Numbered from the stretch's first letter, positions 43,211 to 55,739 are shown. The stretch: 64,000 nt of DNA from Arcuatula senhousia (GCA_963971305.1 OZ020307.1:2493501-2557500); one strand, 5' to 3'. Numbers and translations are program-made. The notes: generated by a model from the sequence alone, not told the origin.

Positions 43211-43540
43211 GTGAGTGAGTGAGTGTGTGTGCTGGTGTTTTATGCCCTAGGAACACAAAATTAGTTATATCAGGGCGATGGCCATGAAAAGGGTGTTAAA
43301 ATTAACATGAAATGATAATGAGAAAAGGTGAAAGTGGAAATTAACACAAGTTTAGTAAATTGTCAAGACCAATTGCAATAGGTAGATCTGGGTAGGGACA
43401 CAAAATTTACCGTGTGTGGTGCATAACTTGATGAACTTCTTACTTGCATGAAGCGAAAATTTTAGGACTCTCATTACATATTAGCCCACTATGGTCAGCA
43501 GTCAGGCTTTCCGTATTATGATAGTGGTGTGAAATAACTA
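43211..43540 (-). repeat. SINE-like element copy (minus strand, head truncated)
   Basis: Starts with (GAGT)n GCTGGTGTTTTATGCCC, the inverse of the AAACACCAACTCACTCA tail, then TATCAGGGCGATGGCCATGAA, and ends near CACTATGGTCAGCAGTCAGGC. Confidence 0.65.
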
Positions 43541-46500
43541 ATTTGACATGTAACTTTATCTGTCAGACCAATAGACATATTTGTATAATAAGAAGTAGAT
43601 TGCAAAGCTGCACTTAGAGGGTTACTACCTATTATAAATAAATATGTAGCGATACTGAAATTAGGTCGTTTGTTTCCGTCGTTTCTATATTTACATATAT
43701 TCTACATACTTTCACTTTTCACTCGGGGGCTATATTCGGATTCTCAATCTTCGGATTTCCATCAAGACAATATGGCCGCGACCAGTAGATTATGTGTTCC
43801 GCTTCGGATTTTATTTTAGTCAGTGTAGCATATCTTGCGTAGCTTTAGCGTAATGGATATTTGATTTTGGATTGCGAAAATTTACTTTTAAAGGACAAAA
43901 ATACTATTCGGACACCAAAAATAAGTTAAATCTTGCAAAAAAGTTGTAGACAGCATCTTCGTTTTTCATGCTTTTATGTGGCGGTGTTTTAAAGCAACTA
44001 GATCATGTAGCGTACATGGCGTAGTCACTTTATCAGGTTGTGCACATGTTTGAGTGTACTTTCTTATAAATTTTTGACTGCAAAATGTTAATTCATTGAA
44101 TAAAGTTTATTATCACAGTCAGAAATAATGCTTATGCAAACTAGGTCAATCAGACACACACAATTCAAGCATTTTATTGATTTTTAGAAAATGACAAAAT
44201 AGCCACATTGGGTCATTCGTCTGTCTTGATCTAGGTCATTTCAATAAGGATAAATAATTTTGTCTATTTCTCACAAAGCTATTGCAGGATCCGGAAAAAT
44301 AAACTTATTTGTCACAAGTTATTGGTTGTTCGAAAATGTTATCATTGCTTGATAATTTTGTCGATTCACCACACAGAGACCAATGTCGCCACATCAGAAA
44401 ATAATTTTAACTGTGCGGAACCACAGGGGCTTTGAATATAGAGTAGGGGGCGATTTTTTAAAGTCAATATAAATGACCAGAATCCAAGCCCCTGTGTGCG
44501 GAACATGGATCATTGCAACGTTCGTGTATAGGTTTGCTTTAGTCTCTATCATAAAGGGAGGGACAATCTTTGAATAGGTGACAATATAAAATATTTGAGC
44601 AATGGCGGATCCGGGGGGTGGGGGGGGGGTTCCGAGGTTGGAATTTTCCTCCTTTCCGACAAAATTTCGCAAGTAACGTGTAGGTTTTCTGCAAAATTTG
44701 TCTGGAATAACCCCCTTTTCGTCCTTGGTCCACAACGGAATTTATGTGGACCAACCGCTTTCAAAAATTTCTGGATCTGGCCCTGTTTGAGTTATAATAT
44801 AATTTATTGCTATTAGACGTAAAAATTTTAAAGGCATACATGTACATTGCAAATTTTCATAAAGAGATCTACAATTGGGTTTAAACTTATTTCATATAAT
44901 ATTATATACTTCAAAATCATAGGCTGATCTGACAAATGATAACCATTAAAGTAGACGATAAATAGATGTGGAATAATTGTACGCCACACAACCAACATAA
45001 AGGAACGGGAATTTTAAAAATCACAATGGAAAACAGCCAACAGTCTTAAGCATGACCATAAGTCGCTGCGTGCCGTCTTGCATTGGCCCAAGACTAAAAA
45101 TATAAAAGAGGATGAGTCCAGTTTCAATTTTGGTCACACTTAGAAAAAAAGTCAAAATAACAATGTACGATTTATTTTTTACATCTCCGCATGCTTAGAA
45201 TGCAACTAAATGTTGAAAATAATAATATTATAAAACAAAAATTGAAAAAACTTCTAGGCGCAAAATATATGTTTGATTTTCTTCTTCGGTATTCCCAGAA
45301 TCCCGTTGGTAGCTTTTGTTCTCAGAATAATTTGAAGATTGAAACCTTTTTAAACTGTAACATTAAGCTGATTTAAAAGTATATACGAACAACAGACTGT
45401 GACATCAATGTAGACTTTTGCAGAGCTCGATGAGCTGAAGGTTTAAACAAGCAACAGCTTTTCGCTATCTGCAATAGTTTCCTATTTCCTCCACTAACAT
45501 AACCAAACTTTGATGCAGTTAGGAGATAGTACAATGCATGCTTATACGGGATTTAAAAAAAACAAATAATGTTTAGGATAAACACTTACATGACTAAGAT
45601 TCATCAACATGTTTATCTTAAAATGGCTTAATTTTAGATCGATTTTATAGTATGTGTACAGCAAAGGCTACCTATAGAATTCAACAATAAACCTTAGCAG
45701 GACCTAGAAATAATAAAGTATTTTTTATGTTACTAAAGCAGACCTTTGCTTTTTGTGTCCATAGCGGCTTGCTAGGCAATATGCATTAGAGTCCACACTT
45801 GTTATATATGCAAAATATTTTTTGGATGTAGTGCTAGCACAGTCATGTGATCCTGTTTGTTTGTTTGTTTGTTTGTTGTTTGTTTTATGTCCAGTCAACA
45901 ATATTTCAGTCATAACCAGTACAAGAATTGGTTGAAACAACAAATTGAATTGTGTAAACCCACCCAGGAAACAGCACCAATAACACAGACCCGTGTATGT
46001 CATGCAAAAAAGGGCCAATGTACGACCACAAAACAGAACGAACCAACTCACAAGACAGGCCAATGTTCCCTCAACGCACCATAGGCCATAGCCTTGGGTA
46101 TAAAAGTAACATTGCGAGATGTAATAAAATTTATTGTACAATGGCATCTATTTATCCTTTGTTAACTGTTCAAAAGGATTATATAACTGTATCTTTAATG
46201 AAAGTGTTCAGAAGAGATACCCAGTACCATTGTTACGCCTAATCACGTTACTAAAGTCATAAAAATACAGATTGTCTGGAAACTCTTGAAAATGCATATA
46301 CAATAGTGTGACATACAGAATTCAAATAACTAACACAAAAGAAAGCCGATCCCTGGCTATGCAAGCATGCTTTTTGTAATACTCCCAAAAGATGTCGATC
46401 TCTTTAATAGAACAAAACTTTGATGACCATAAACCGTCCTTAGGGCAAGGACCTAAATCAACATGCCAAATATTCTTACATCATTTGTCAAACTCTTCAT

Positions 46501-46969
46501 ATAAAACTTTCCGATTGATCCAGAGATATATTTTTCTCAATGAAATTGTTCCAGCATCTCCCACGCAACTCAATGCTGTTTCCGATATATAATTGAACTG
46601 GAAAAGATATCATATGACAGATTTTAGTCGGATAAAAACAGGAAATCGTTATTATAACTTTTTTTCTTAATTGTAAAAACCCAATAATTGTATTTGTAAC
46701 AAAATGGTGTTATACATAGGTGTTCATGTTTGAAATCCCTTTTAAAATGTTTAGACCCCACTCTGTGATACTGGATGGATAACAATCTACTCAAATGACG
46801 TCATATTAAGTCTTGAAAATATAATTTTACAAATATCTTACCTTCTCGACTGTTACATAAATTGGCATATCTTTGTTTATCTTTTGTTAATGATCGAATA
46901 TTTATAAATATTTACTCTATAACAGATGAAAACATTAAGTACCGGGAAAATCTGGTTTTGTAATTGGGC
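43541..46969. other. Non-coding stretch with scattered repeat fragments
   Basis: No supportable gene. Contents: a family C fragment at 44955-45110; a (GTTT)n run at 45859-45880 leading into TTTATGTCCAGTCAACAATATTT, a probable interspersed-repeat end; and a block at 45380-45560 resembling 62100-62290 (GCAACAGCTTTT..., AACTTTGATGC). The 113-140 codon minus frames here are low-support shadows. The G-run at 44614-44632 is a simple sequence. Confidence 0.45.
44955..45110. repeat. Interspersed repeat family C fragment
   Basis: GATGTGGAATAATTGTACGCC, ACACAACCAACATAAAGGAA, AATGGAAAACAGCCA and GCCGTCTTGCATTGGCCCAA match 33171-33380. Confidence 0.55.
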
Positions 46970-47021
46970 ATACGGACGTCTAAAATCCGAAAAGGCAAAG
47001 AAAAACCAGTTCACACAAACT

Positions 47022-47144
47022 AGAACAATACGAAGAAACACAAAAACACATAAAAAGAGCTAAAAAACATTGAACGACTCGAGTTCGCAATGTTCATGCT
47101 TTTCAGCTCTTTTTATGTGTTTTTGTGTTTCTTTGTATTGTTCT
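47022..47144. repeat. Long foldback hairpin, 40-bp arms
   Basis: 47022-47061 is the inverse of 47105-47144 with one mismatch. Inside, AACATTG...CAATGTT forms a further stem around an ACTCGAGT-like centre. The outer neighbour at 46970-47020 resembles 63290-63340 (TCCGAAAAGGC / TCCGAAAGGG), so the foldback may end a small repeat element. Confidence 0.85.
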
Positions 47145-47200
47145 GGAAGGGTAAACAGTTTAGTTCCTGCTCAATGATAATAGATTATAATGATAAAATT

Positions 47201-47345
47201 GTGTGAGTGAGTTGGTGTTTTAGGTTCTACCTACTGTATACATCGGAGCCGTGAAGATACATGATGCTGTAATGAACATGAAATGATTAAGAGAACTTAT
47301 CGAGGTGGAATGGGTAACACAGGAAGACTAAATGTCTTCTGTGCA
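47201..47345 (-). repeat. SINE-like element tail fragment (minus strand)
   Basis: GTGTGAGTGAGTTGGTGTTTT followed by ATGAACATGAAATGATTAAGA, as in the copy at 43211. Short and 5'-truncated. Confidence 0.6.
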
Positions 47346-47351
47346 TTAGAG

Positions 47352-47690
47352 AGCCCCATCACCGATTAGGTTACGGTTAACAATTAATAGCGTAAGGGTT
47401 CTGTGAGCCGCATCGACGATCAGATTAGGGTAAGCATTTGATAGGGTTGGGGTTTAGTTAGCGGTTATGGTTAGGACTAGGGTTAGGGTGACATTATCAG
47501 GTTAAGGGGCTAGGTTTAGAGTCACACGACCAGGTTAGGGTAAACATTTGATAAGGTTAGCAGTTAGGGTTAAAGGTTAGGGTTAGGGTGATCAGGTTAA
47601 GGTCACTTTATCAGGTTAGGGTAGACATTCATTAGGGTAAGGGTTGGGATAGCAGTTAGGGTTAGGGGTTAGGGTAACATGCATCAAAGA
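47352..47690. repeat. Degenerate interstitial telomere-like tract
   Basis: Many GGTTAGGG and AGGGTTAGGGT words separated by phrases such as TATCAGGTTAGGGTAAACATT. It lies directly upstream of a 5'-truncated Penelope-like fragment at 47772. The related but more regular tract lies at 60830-61500, next to another Penelope copy. Confidence 0.75.
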
Positions 47691-47771
47691 TCAAATTATC
47701 ATCAGGGAGACACCTTGACTATCAGGTTTGCATATCAGGTGGCCAGCCTCATCTATCATGTTAAGGCATGC

Positions 47772-48051
47772 ACTATGACAAACGTGATGACTTCATCTTT
47801 CCAATCGTCAACTTTCCCTTCTTAAGTAGCAACATTCCGTCCGCTCCAGCTTATGGAGTCTTTGTATCACAGTTATTTCGTTACTCCAGAGCTTGCGGGT
47901 ATTACATCGATTTCCTTGGCAGAGCGTAACGTTTTACACAGAAATTACTAATACAGGGTTATAATGTTCCATGGTTGCTGTCTTCACTCAAGAAATTTTA
48001 CGGTAAGCACCGCGCATTCGTAGACAAATATGTGATTTCAATCTCTCAAAT

Positions 48052-48135
<84 letters not shown>

Positions 48136-48440
48136 TGTTTATTTGATGATTAAATCGCCCTTTCAGGCAGTACAATTAATGTTAATTTCATACAATGATT
48201 ATGGGTGATTGTACACTGATTGAATAATATATATATAAAAAAAAATAATAATAATACAATAAATAAAATAAACAGAATGAAGTTATGTATAATAGAGTGT
48301 TAAAAAAGGTTCAACAAGCACAGTGACCACTTTATATCATATATTACAGTAACTGCAGCAAGAGAAGAATGAAGAAGTTGGTTTGTCGTAGAGTCTTGTT
48401 TTGTCTTCCTTTACCGGATTTGACACACTAAATTGGAAAT
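47772..48440 (+). pseudogene. Penelope-like element C-terminal fragment, interrupted by a SINE-like piece
   Basis: The plus strand reads KRDDFIFPIVNFPF, IPSAPAYGVFVSQLFRYSRACG and later SLKKFYGKHRAFVDKY, the conserved C-terminal part of Penelope-like RT proteins. It is broken at about 48052 by a (TAGA)n-headed insertion and resumes near 48352 (TTGGTTTGTCGTAGAGTCTTG). 5'-truncated. Confidence 0.75.
48052..48350. repeat. (GATA)n microsatellite and short interspersed repeat
   Basis: (GATA)n at 48052-48135 followed by TTTATTTGATGATTAAATCGCC...AGGCAGTACAATT. It shares the AGGCAGTACAATTA block and A-rich continuation with 60409-60548; both are inserted in Penelope-like sequence. Confidence 0.75.
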
Positions 48441-48687
48441 AAGCAGTATGACATTCAATTTTTGGTTTTTACCTTCCATTGTTTTGCTTCAATTGCTACC
48501 GAGGATAGGTTACTCCTTGAAATATCGGTATACATTTTCATACCCATTTTGTGTTTTTATTTTAACACTTCTATTCCGCATGAACAACTCTTATCACGAT
48601 TGGCACAGCTGCTTAATCGCAGCTTTTTTCAAAAAGAATGAAAAGTGCAGGTACAAATATCTGATAGTCGAAAAAACTAAAATAAAG

Positions 48688-48760
48688 GTAATAACAAAAT
48701 TACCGAACTTGGAGGATCAATCTCAATGTCCAAGAGAAAAGACAAAACATGGAAGACACA
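48688..48760 (-). mobile_element. Penelope-like element 3' end, left piece
   Basis: Matches 38100-38170. Ends in ATGGAAGACACA, the 12-bp target duplicated by the RTE insertion. Confidence 0.65.
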
Positions 48761-50416
48761 GAAAACAGAAAAAGAACAGGCAGATAGATTGGTAGAACAT
48801 TTTACCAAAGTACTAAATTGCCAAGATCCTGATTTTCCAGCATTCCCATTGCCAGTAGAAGAAGACATAAAAATCAACATAGAACCACCTACACTAGATG
48901 AAGTAAAAAAGGCAATCAAGTCATTAAAATCAGGAAAGTCACCTGGCATAGAAATGATATATGCAGAAATGTTAAAAGTAGACGTTGAAACAATAGCGAA
49001 AAACCTCCACCAGCTATTTTACAAAATATGACAAAACAACCTAATACCATCTGACTGGAGCAATGGACTCATTGTAAGACTTCCCAAGAAAGGTGATCTG
49101 AGAAACTGTGACAACTGGAGAGGCATAACACTCTTATCTATACCAAGCAAAGTATTTTGTAAGATCCTTTTAAACAGAATAGAAACAGCAATTGACCAAA
49201 AATTAATAGAGGAACAGGCTGGGTTTAGGAAAGGCAGAGGTTGTGTGGACCAAATATTTGCTCTAAGAAACATCATTGAACAATGCATTGAATGGAATAC
49301 ACCTTTATATATCAACTTTATAGATTTTCGTAAAGCTTTTGACAGCATACATAGAAATACATTATGGAAAACATAAGCATCATATGGAATTCCAAGAAAA
49401 ATAATTGAACTTATTAAATCTTTCTACCAAAAGTTTGAATGCAACATCATCTGTGGAAACAACCTCACACCATCTTTTTAAGACAGATCCGGAGTAAGAC
49501 AGGGCTGTATAATGTCACCTATCCTTTTCCTTATTGCCATCGATTGGATCCAGAGACAAACAACACAAGATAAGGGAAGAGGCATTCAATGGAACATGTT
49601 TCAGCAGCTTGAAGATCTTGATTTTGCTGACGACATAGCAGAACTTCCTCAACATTCCAAAATATGCAGGACAAAACAGACCTACTTAACACCCATGCCA
49701 AAAAAGTTAGACTAAATAAAAACATAAATAAGACTCAAGTTATGATGGTCAACACAAATGAGTCAAGAAACATTAATATAGAAAATGTCCCAATTCAAAA
49801 TGCAGAAGATTTTACTTACCTGGGCAGCATAATAAGTAATGACAATGGCACTGGGAAAGACATCAAGGCCAGGCTATCCAAAGCAAGATCAACCTTTGCA
49901 AGACTGAGCCCAATCTGGAAATCAAACCAGCTTAGTAAGAAAACAAAACTGAAAATTTACAGCAGCAATGTCAAATCAGTCCTGCTGTACGGATCTGAAT
50001 GTTGGAGAGTTCTTGTTAGTGATATGCATAAGCTAGAAGTATTCCACAACAAATGTCTAAGAAAAATAAACAAGATATTTTGGCCTAACAAAGTGAGCTA
50101 CATAGAACTACTTAAAAAGAGCAACTGCAAACCAATCAACACAGAAATAAAACAAAGAAGATTCAGATGGTTAGGACATGTTTTGAGAATGCCACAACAA
50201 CGCATACCTAAACAAGCACTATTTTGGACACCCCATGGGAAAAGAAAGCCAGGAAGACCAAAACAGACCTGGAGAAGAACAATACAAGCAGAACTAAAAG
50301 ACCTTGGACTATCCTGGGGACAGGCACAAAGAATGGCAAAGGACAGGGTGAAGTGGAGGCAACTGGTTGTGGCCTTATGTCCCACCAGAGACGAAGATGA
50401 TAGGTAGGTAGGTAGG
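48761..50416 (+). pseudogene. RTE-type LINE, 5'-truncated, with 12-bp target duplication
   Basis: Flanked by ATGGAAGACACA at 48749-48760 and 50417-50428, with a (TAGG)n 3' end at about 50400-50416, as known for RTE elements. Reading across frames: pre-RT region (LKSGKSPG), WRGITLLSIPSKVFCKIL, EEQAGFRKGRGCVDQIF, INFIDFRKAFDSIH, GVRQGCIMSPILF, LDFADDIAEL (catalytic FADD), DFTYLGSIIS, LLYGSECW, RRFRWLGHVLRM and a C-terminal GRPKQTWRRTI. Stop codons near 49029, 49374 and 49481 and a frameshift near 49665 make it dead. The endonuclease is missing. The empty target is preserved at about 38170. Confidence 0.92.
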
Positions 50417-50990
50417 ATGGAAGACACACCGGAATAGTTATATGTCGCAATGGTCCTGACTTGGTATAGGCATTTTAAATGAAATTGTGGGTTCAACCAG
50501 GTTTTATGGCGCGCCAAACCTCCCTCTTCCATTGCGATCTTATGGACCGGTAGTAACATACACTGCAACACGGTTGTGAGGACATAATAGGGATAATAAG
50601 ATGATAATCTCAGTACAACAATCAGCAAATCACTAACCAAAACATTCAACTGAATTTTGAATGTTTCCACCAGTGGCTGATAACGAAGGAAGAATTTTTT
50701 TAGGGTTTTTTGGTCTAAGAGTCGGTCACGGAGACAGCGGTGTCGTATAAAAAAATCAGAAAAATTTGTACTAGCCCTGCCTGGCATATCCAATAAGTTG
50801 TGAAATATAAACACCGTAAGCAGGTGAGGTAGGTATATTGCTTTCAAGGTTAAGGAAATAAATAATTTGAAAATTAAAGTCGTCTTTTTTATCGTAATTT
50901 TTACTCGGAAGTCTTCGGCTTCCGAGTCTTGTCGGAGAAAAGATGAAATGGAAGAAGCGCGGCAAACTGTTACAACTCGTTGTCACGTCG
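50417..50990 (-). pseudogene. Penelope-like element C-terminal region, right piece of an interrupted copy
   Basis: The minus strand reads YDKKDDFNFQII, NIPTSPAYGVYISQLIGYAR, then after a frameshift FSDFFIRHRCLRDRLL and KKFFLRYQPLVE, the order seen in other Penelope-like C-termini. The non-coding 3' part continues to the RTE insertion. Confidence 0.75.
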
Positions 50991-51185
50991 CTAACTCTCG
51001 TAGAAATAAAATATAGGACCAGACGAGAAAAAGCGATTGCTTTGTAAGGTCGTAAGCGGCATACTCAACAACAACAACAACATGGCGACGGCAGCCTGAT
51101 TTTAACAATCCATGAATCTATCTGAAAATATCGACATAACAACTATAGAAACTGAATTCAAACCTGACGATCTCGGTTTGTATGC

Positions 51186-51294
51186 ATGCCCAGGAGTCTC
51201 GAGATTTTGTTATTGAAAAACTCGCTCCCAAATTATGATCTCGTATGGTTCTGTGATGTATCAAGGCTTGCGGAAGTAAAAGTTGACGTGACAA
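51186..51294 (+). CDS. Possible first coding exon of an unknown gene
   Basis: An ATG opens a 36-codon frame (MPRSLEILLLKNSLPNYDLV..., ending EVKVDVT) that runs exactly into a good splice donor, ACAA|GTAAGT. The preceding 200 bp are less AT-rich than the surroundings and contain GCGACG words. No downstream exon is identified: the next 1.8 kb has none and a hAT element follows at 53137. No homology is recognised. This is the only host-gene-like signal in the window and is weak. Confidence 0.2.
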
Positions 51295-51299
51295 GTAAG

Positions 51300-53131
51300 T
51301 CTTGCATTTATGTTATTTTAAAGAGTTTTGTTTAATTTACGATTACATACATTAACATCTTGTACATTGTACATGTATATTGATTGTATCACCATGTTGT
51401 CTGTAATCTATCAACATGATCAATTATGTTCTTTTCTTCAATCAATTATGTTCTTTTCCTCTACATGTACAACAAATAATAGATATGTTACTACAGGTCA
51501 ATGCTGAACTCTGTGTACATGTATTTATTATAGAATGTAAAACACTGCCACCTGTTTAGTAAAAATATATTAGAGTCTAATATGAATCTAATTTATTTTA
51601 AATCAAAAATTGCTTACACAAGGTTATGTTGCTGCTCGGTTGTTGTCTTCACTCAAGAGTGCAGACATATCGAAAAATTTTAAAAGCGGACATTCGGTCC
51701 GGTGAATCTGAAAATTGTGTCTGACCCAAGCATTTTTTGTCTGCAATTTACTAATATACTCCGTTCTCATTATATCATGGGTTCTGTGTTATCGTGGTAT
51801 TTACTTTCATTTCAAAACCAAATATTCAACTGTGACGTCACTGTTTCTACCTAGCTACGTACCATGATATAACGAGATACCAGGATAGTTCATACAAAAT
51901 TACGGTCTGATCAGCCAGTAATTCTGTCAGACACACCAAATCTTGCAGGACTGAACAGATTTTTGCAGGACAGGTCCTGAGGTTCTGTACAGCTGTCATC
52001 ATGTACAATATTTCGATATGTTTGCCCTCATAGAATAAAAAGCTACGCCGAGCGCAGCATGATACGGCCGATACAAGTTGAACCCTGTACGCTGGAGGCC
52101 CAATATGGATAGTCTATTGCTTTGGTCACATGAAGCCCATGGTGGACTTACAAAGCTTTTTGACATTATACATCCTGTGGTGGACTTTCAAATGCATTTT
52201 GACACATATACATGTATATTGACATCAACATCTCATACAAAAAGCCTTATTTATATACATATATCATTCAATTTACATTTTTTGCCCTTTGACCCCTAAT
52301 TTAAAAAAAAAACTGTAAGAAATATTGTTAATCAGATTGCAAAAAAAGGGTAGGGATTTTCATAAGGTATCCAATGAAAAAACATTTTGAAATCGGACCA
52401 ATTATAAAAAAGTTATTTTTATGAGGGTCGGTAGGACCTTTTGCGGGACAGCGGGAAAGCCCATGTATTTCAACGGGAATTCGGGAAAACCTTTAACGGG
52501 AACGGGATTTAGCCATTTTCATTTTTCGGGATGTGGGAATAACACATTTATTTTCGCGGGAATCCGGGATTTCTTGTTTTATTTGCCGGGACTTCGGGAT
52601 CATACCCCCTCCTACCCCCCCCCCCCCTTTTATGGGCATGGCCTACTCTTTGGCACATCCCTGTTCACCATTTTATGGAAAGCTACCCCCCTCCTGAAGA
52701 CCTTTTAGATTTTTAATGACAATGTACATGTGTATATGACTTAAAGAAATTAAAGCAATATCTGACAATATTTTCTGACCTACTAAATAGTTAGGTATTC
52801 ATTACTTAAAACAATTAAACAAATATTAACAATGATTAATGTGATATATCTTCAAAGAACAGCATGGCCAATTTGGTCACATGTCACCTTATATTTGTTT
52901 TGATTTTACATTTTCTGGGTTTCATGTTTATTGCATGAACCTTCTGGTTGATAGGAAACTGTGTTTAGAAATTGTAATAACTTGGAAGCAATGGAAATCT
53001 ATCATCAAATATCTTTGATCTTACAAAAAAAGCAAAGAAACTTCAGTTTTCCTTGTATTCTAAATTTGCAGCCCTTAAATGTTGCAATATTATAACTTGA
53101 AATATTGGGACAAAAATGTTTTATTTCATCT
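51300..53131. other. Non-coding stretch with a short Penelope relic and a CGGGA-rich repeat
   Basis: At about 51608-51670 ACACAAGGTTATGTTGCTGC...TCTTCACTCAAGA matches the Penelope C-terminal region and preserves the uninterrupted form of the site broken at 60409. At about 52430-52600 CGGGAA/GCGGGAAT words recur. No gene is supported. Confidence 0.5.
52440..52600. repeat. Degenerate CGGGAA-type tandem repeat
   Basis: At least nine GCGGGA / ACGGGAA / TCGGGA words at irregular spacing of about 10-30 bases. The 95-codon frame over it reflects the repeat. Confidence 0.6.
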
Positions 53132-53136
53132 TATTT

Positions 53137-55734
53137 CAGGGCCGTAACTACCATTGAGGCAGACGAGGCAGCTGCCTCGTCTAAAATTTCGGCAATTTTT
53201 TTTTTTTTTTTCACAGCGAAGTCAATTCAAGCATCCAGATTTTATAAATATCCTATTCCGATGTTGATTTTCTATCTATTTATTTCCCGCGATTGTGTCT
53301 ACCCAAAACAAAATATTGTCTAACAAGAGTTATTGTCAGTGTGCCACATGTACAGCTCTATGCGACTGAAGCACAACAACTCGGTGTGTATAGTAATTTT
53401 AAGTTACCCCTGATTTATATAAAATTTTATCTCGTAAATTATAAAGATATTATACTGATGTGCAAACTGAGAAAGTTCATCTTAAAAACATATCCGAAAG
53501 CAAAAAAGGTGAATTGATATTAGACACTATGTGTTGCTGACGTTTTGTGTGATTCATATCGCATGCACCTCTTATTCTATGACTCAACACTTAATTTCAA
53601 CTTCGCCATATCTATTCGTCCGTCTGTCCGCACCCATGGTACGTGCTTTTCAAATCTATTTAGCTTCCAGAACATGACGGATCCAGGATTTCCGAAAAGG
53701 GGGCCCTTTGACTGACCAAATGGTGCCAGCTTCGTTTCATTTCAGTGATTTCCTTTGTAATCAACCAAATTTTTGTTCCGTAAGGGTGTGTCCCTGATTC
53801 CCCCCCCTCGATTCGCCTTCACGTTTTCAGTACAAATCAACAACATTTAAAAGTGACAAAAACCACCTGTGCAGCCAGAATCTATAAATTCTAAGATTTA
53901 GTCCAAACCATGTCTTTGGGGTAAATGATATCATTGAAATAGACTATTTTCATATCTTCTTCTTTCGTTAATCTGCAACGGTTTCCCATCACGCAGATGC
54001 CGAGTCATCTATGAGTGCAGGTGCTGTACATTCAGTCTATATACAGGTTAAAAAAGTCTGTGCGGGTTAAAAACAAGATGATGCTGGCGTTTACTTCGTC
54101 TCTCTGGTCTCCGGATGGAGGTGAGACCAGAGGTGCTCCTTGAAGGTGGTAATATCGGGGTCCGTTGCTATCGAATCAGGTAGATGGTTCCAGTCCCGGA
54201 TGGTTCTCGGGTAGAAGCTGCTGTTATATTCTGTGGTGTTGCATTGTGGCTGCATAATGCTGGCTGTATGGCTGTGCCTTGTTCTTCTTGTAGTTGTGAG
54301 ATAATATGGTGGTATTTCAGTTGCAACATGGTGGTAAATAATCTTGTGAAATATTATGAGTCGGTTTGCTGTTCTTCTAGTTTCAAGTGTTGGCCAGTTT
54401 AGCTTGTGAAGTATAGCTGTCATTGATCCAGGATGGTATTGGTAGTTGTTGGTAACAAATCTGGCTGCTCGATGTTGAATGTTCTCTATTCTGGCGGTGT
54501 CTTTTTGCCAGTGGGGGTCCCATACAGAACTGCTATATTCCAGGTGTGGTCTTACTAGAGCGAAATAAGCATGCTCTTTTATCTCTCGTGGACATCGGTA
54601 CAGATTTCTTCTGATAAAGTTGAGTTGTTTAGTGGCTTTTGTGACCTCATTGTTCATATGATGTTTCCAATTGAGTTTGCTGTCTATCTCAACGCCAAGG
54701 TAAGGATTGTGCTCTTTTACTTCTAGTGTTGTTTCATGGAGTTTGTAGGGTCTTTCAATTTTGTTGTTGATGTTGTGGGTCATCTGTAGTACATAACACT
54801 TTTTGGGGTTGAATGTCATCTGCCATATCATAGACCAACTTTCTAATCCGGTTAAGTCTTTTTGTAGTATGTTTGTATCATTGTGAGTCTTGATGTTTCT
54901 GTATATTAAACAGTCATCAGCAAATAGTCTAATGCTAGTTCCAGGTGTTAATTCATCTCCTATGTCGTTGATGTACAGTAAGAAGAGAAGGGGACCTAAT
55001 ACAGTTCCTTGCGGTACACCAGATGTTACTGTAGCCGGTTGGGATTTGCTTCCATCTAGAAGTACTGTTTGGGTTCGGTGTTGAAGCCAGTTCTGTATCC
55101 AGTTAGTTGTGAAGTTGTCAATACCTTTGTATCTTAGCTTATGGACTAGCTGTCGATGAGGCACGGTGTCGAATGCCTTACTAAAGTCGAGGATAAGAAT
55201 GTCGGCTTGTCCTTTCTGATCTCTGATTTTCGCTAGGTCTTCGATGGTGTTGATTAACTGTTGCTCGCAAGAGTGATTCTTTCTGAAGCCGTACTGATAT
55301 GATGATAGTAGTTTGTTGTCCTTATATTCTCCTTAACCAGGTGGATAGCACGGTGTAATCGAGCAAATCTGATGCAACTTTGTCCATATTATTCTAACAC
55401 TATTGTTAACATTGCCCGTAGGTTCGTGCGTTGGTCAAGTTAGCGCAGAGAACGTTCTTAAGAAATGGGACTTAGGTGGAAATAGAAAGATACAACTTGC
55501 TTTTACTGAATAAAAACAATAAACCATACGTATTTCTTTGTTAAAATATTGCATGTAATCATGTAAGAAGATAGGTTTAATAAGCCAAAATAATATAGTT
55601 TATTGGGCCATTAAAACAGTAATTATCAAAATTTTCGCCGGGGGCTTCGCCCCCTGGACCCCGTCAATGGGGGCCTCAATCGGCGGCCCCCAGTCCCCTG
55701 CCTCGTCCTTTATTATACTCTAGTTACGGCCCTG
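53137..55734. mobile_element. hAT-ended element enclosing a LINE reverse transcriptase, copy 2
   Basis: Same sequence and orientation as 25213-27809. Ends CAGGGCCGTAACTA / inverse, with a different 5-bp duplication, TATTT (53132-53136, 55735-55739), proving an independent insertion. The visible differences from copy 1 are a few bases in T- and C-runs. Confidence 0.88.
54091..55335 (-). pseudogene. LINE reverse transcriptase fragment inside the hAT-ended element (copy 2)
   Basis: The translation is identical to that of 26166-27410 over the whole open frame, including SGVPQGTVLGPLL and LFADDCL. No start codon at the 5' end of the frame; 5'-truncated RT without endonuclease. Confidence 0.85.
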
Positions 55735-55739
55735 TATTT

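Noticed and set aside
44394..46147. Minus-strand frames of 113 and 140 residues
   Set aside because: No domains, atypical composition, overlapping frames and repeat fragments; consistent with chance.
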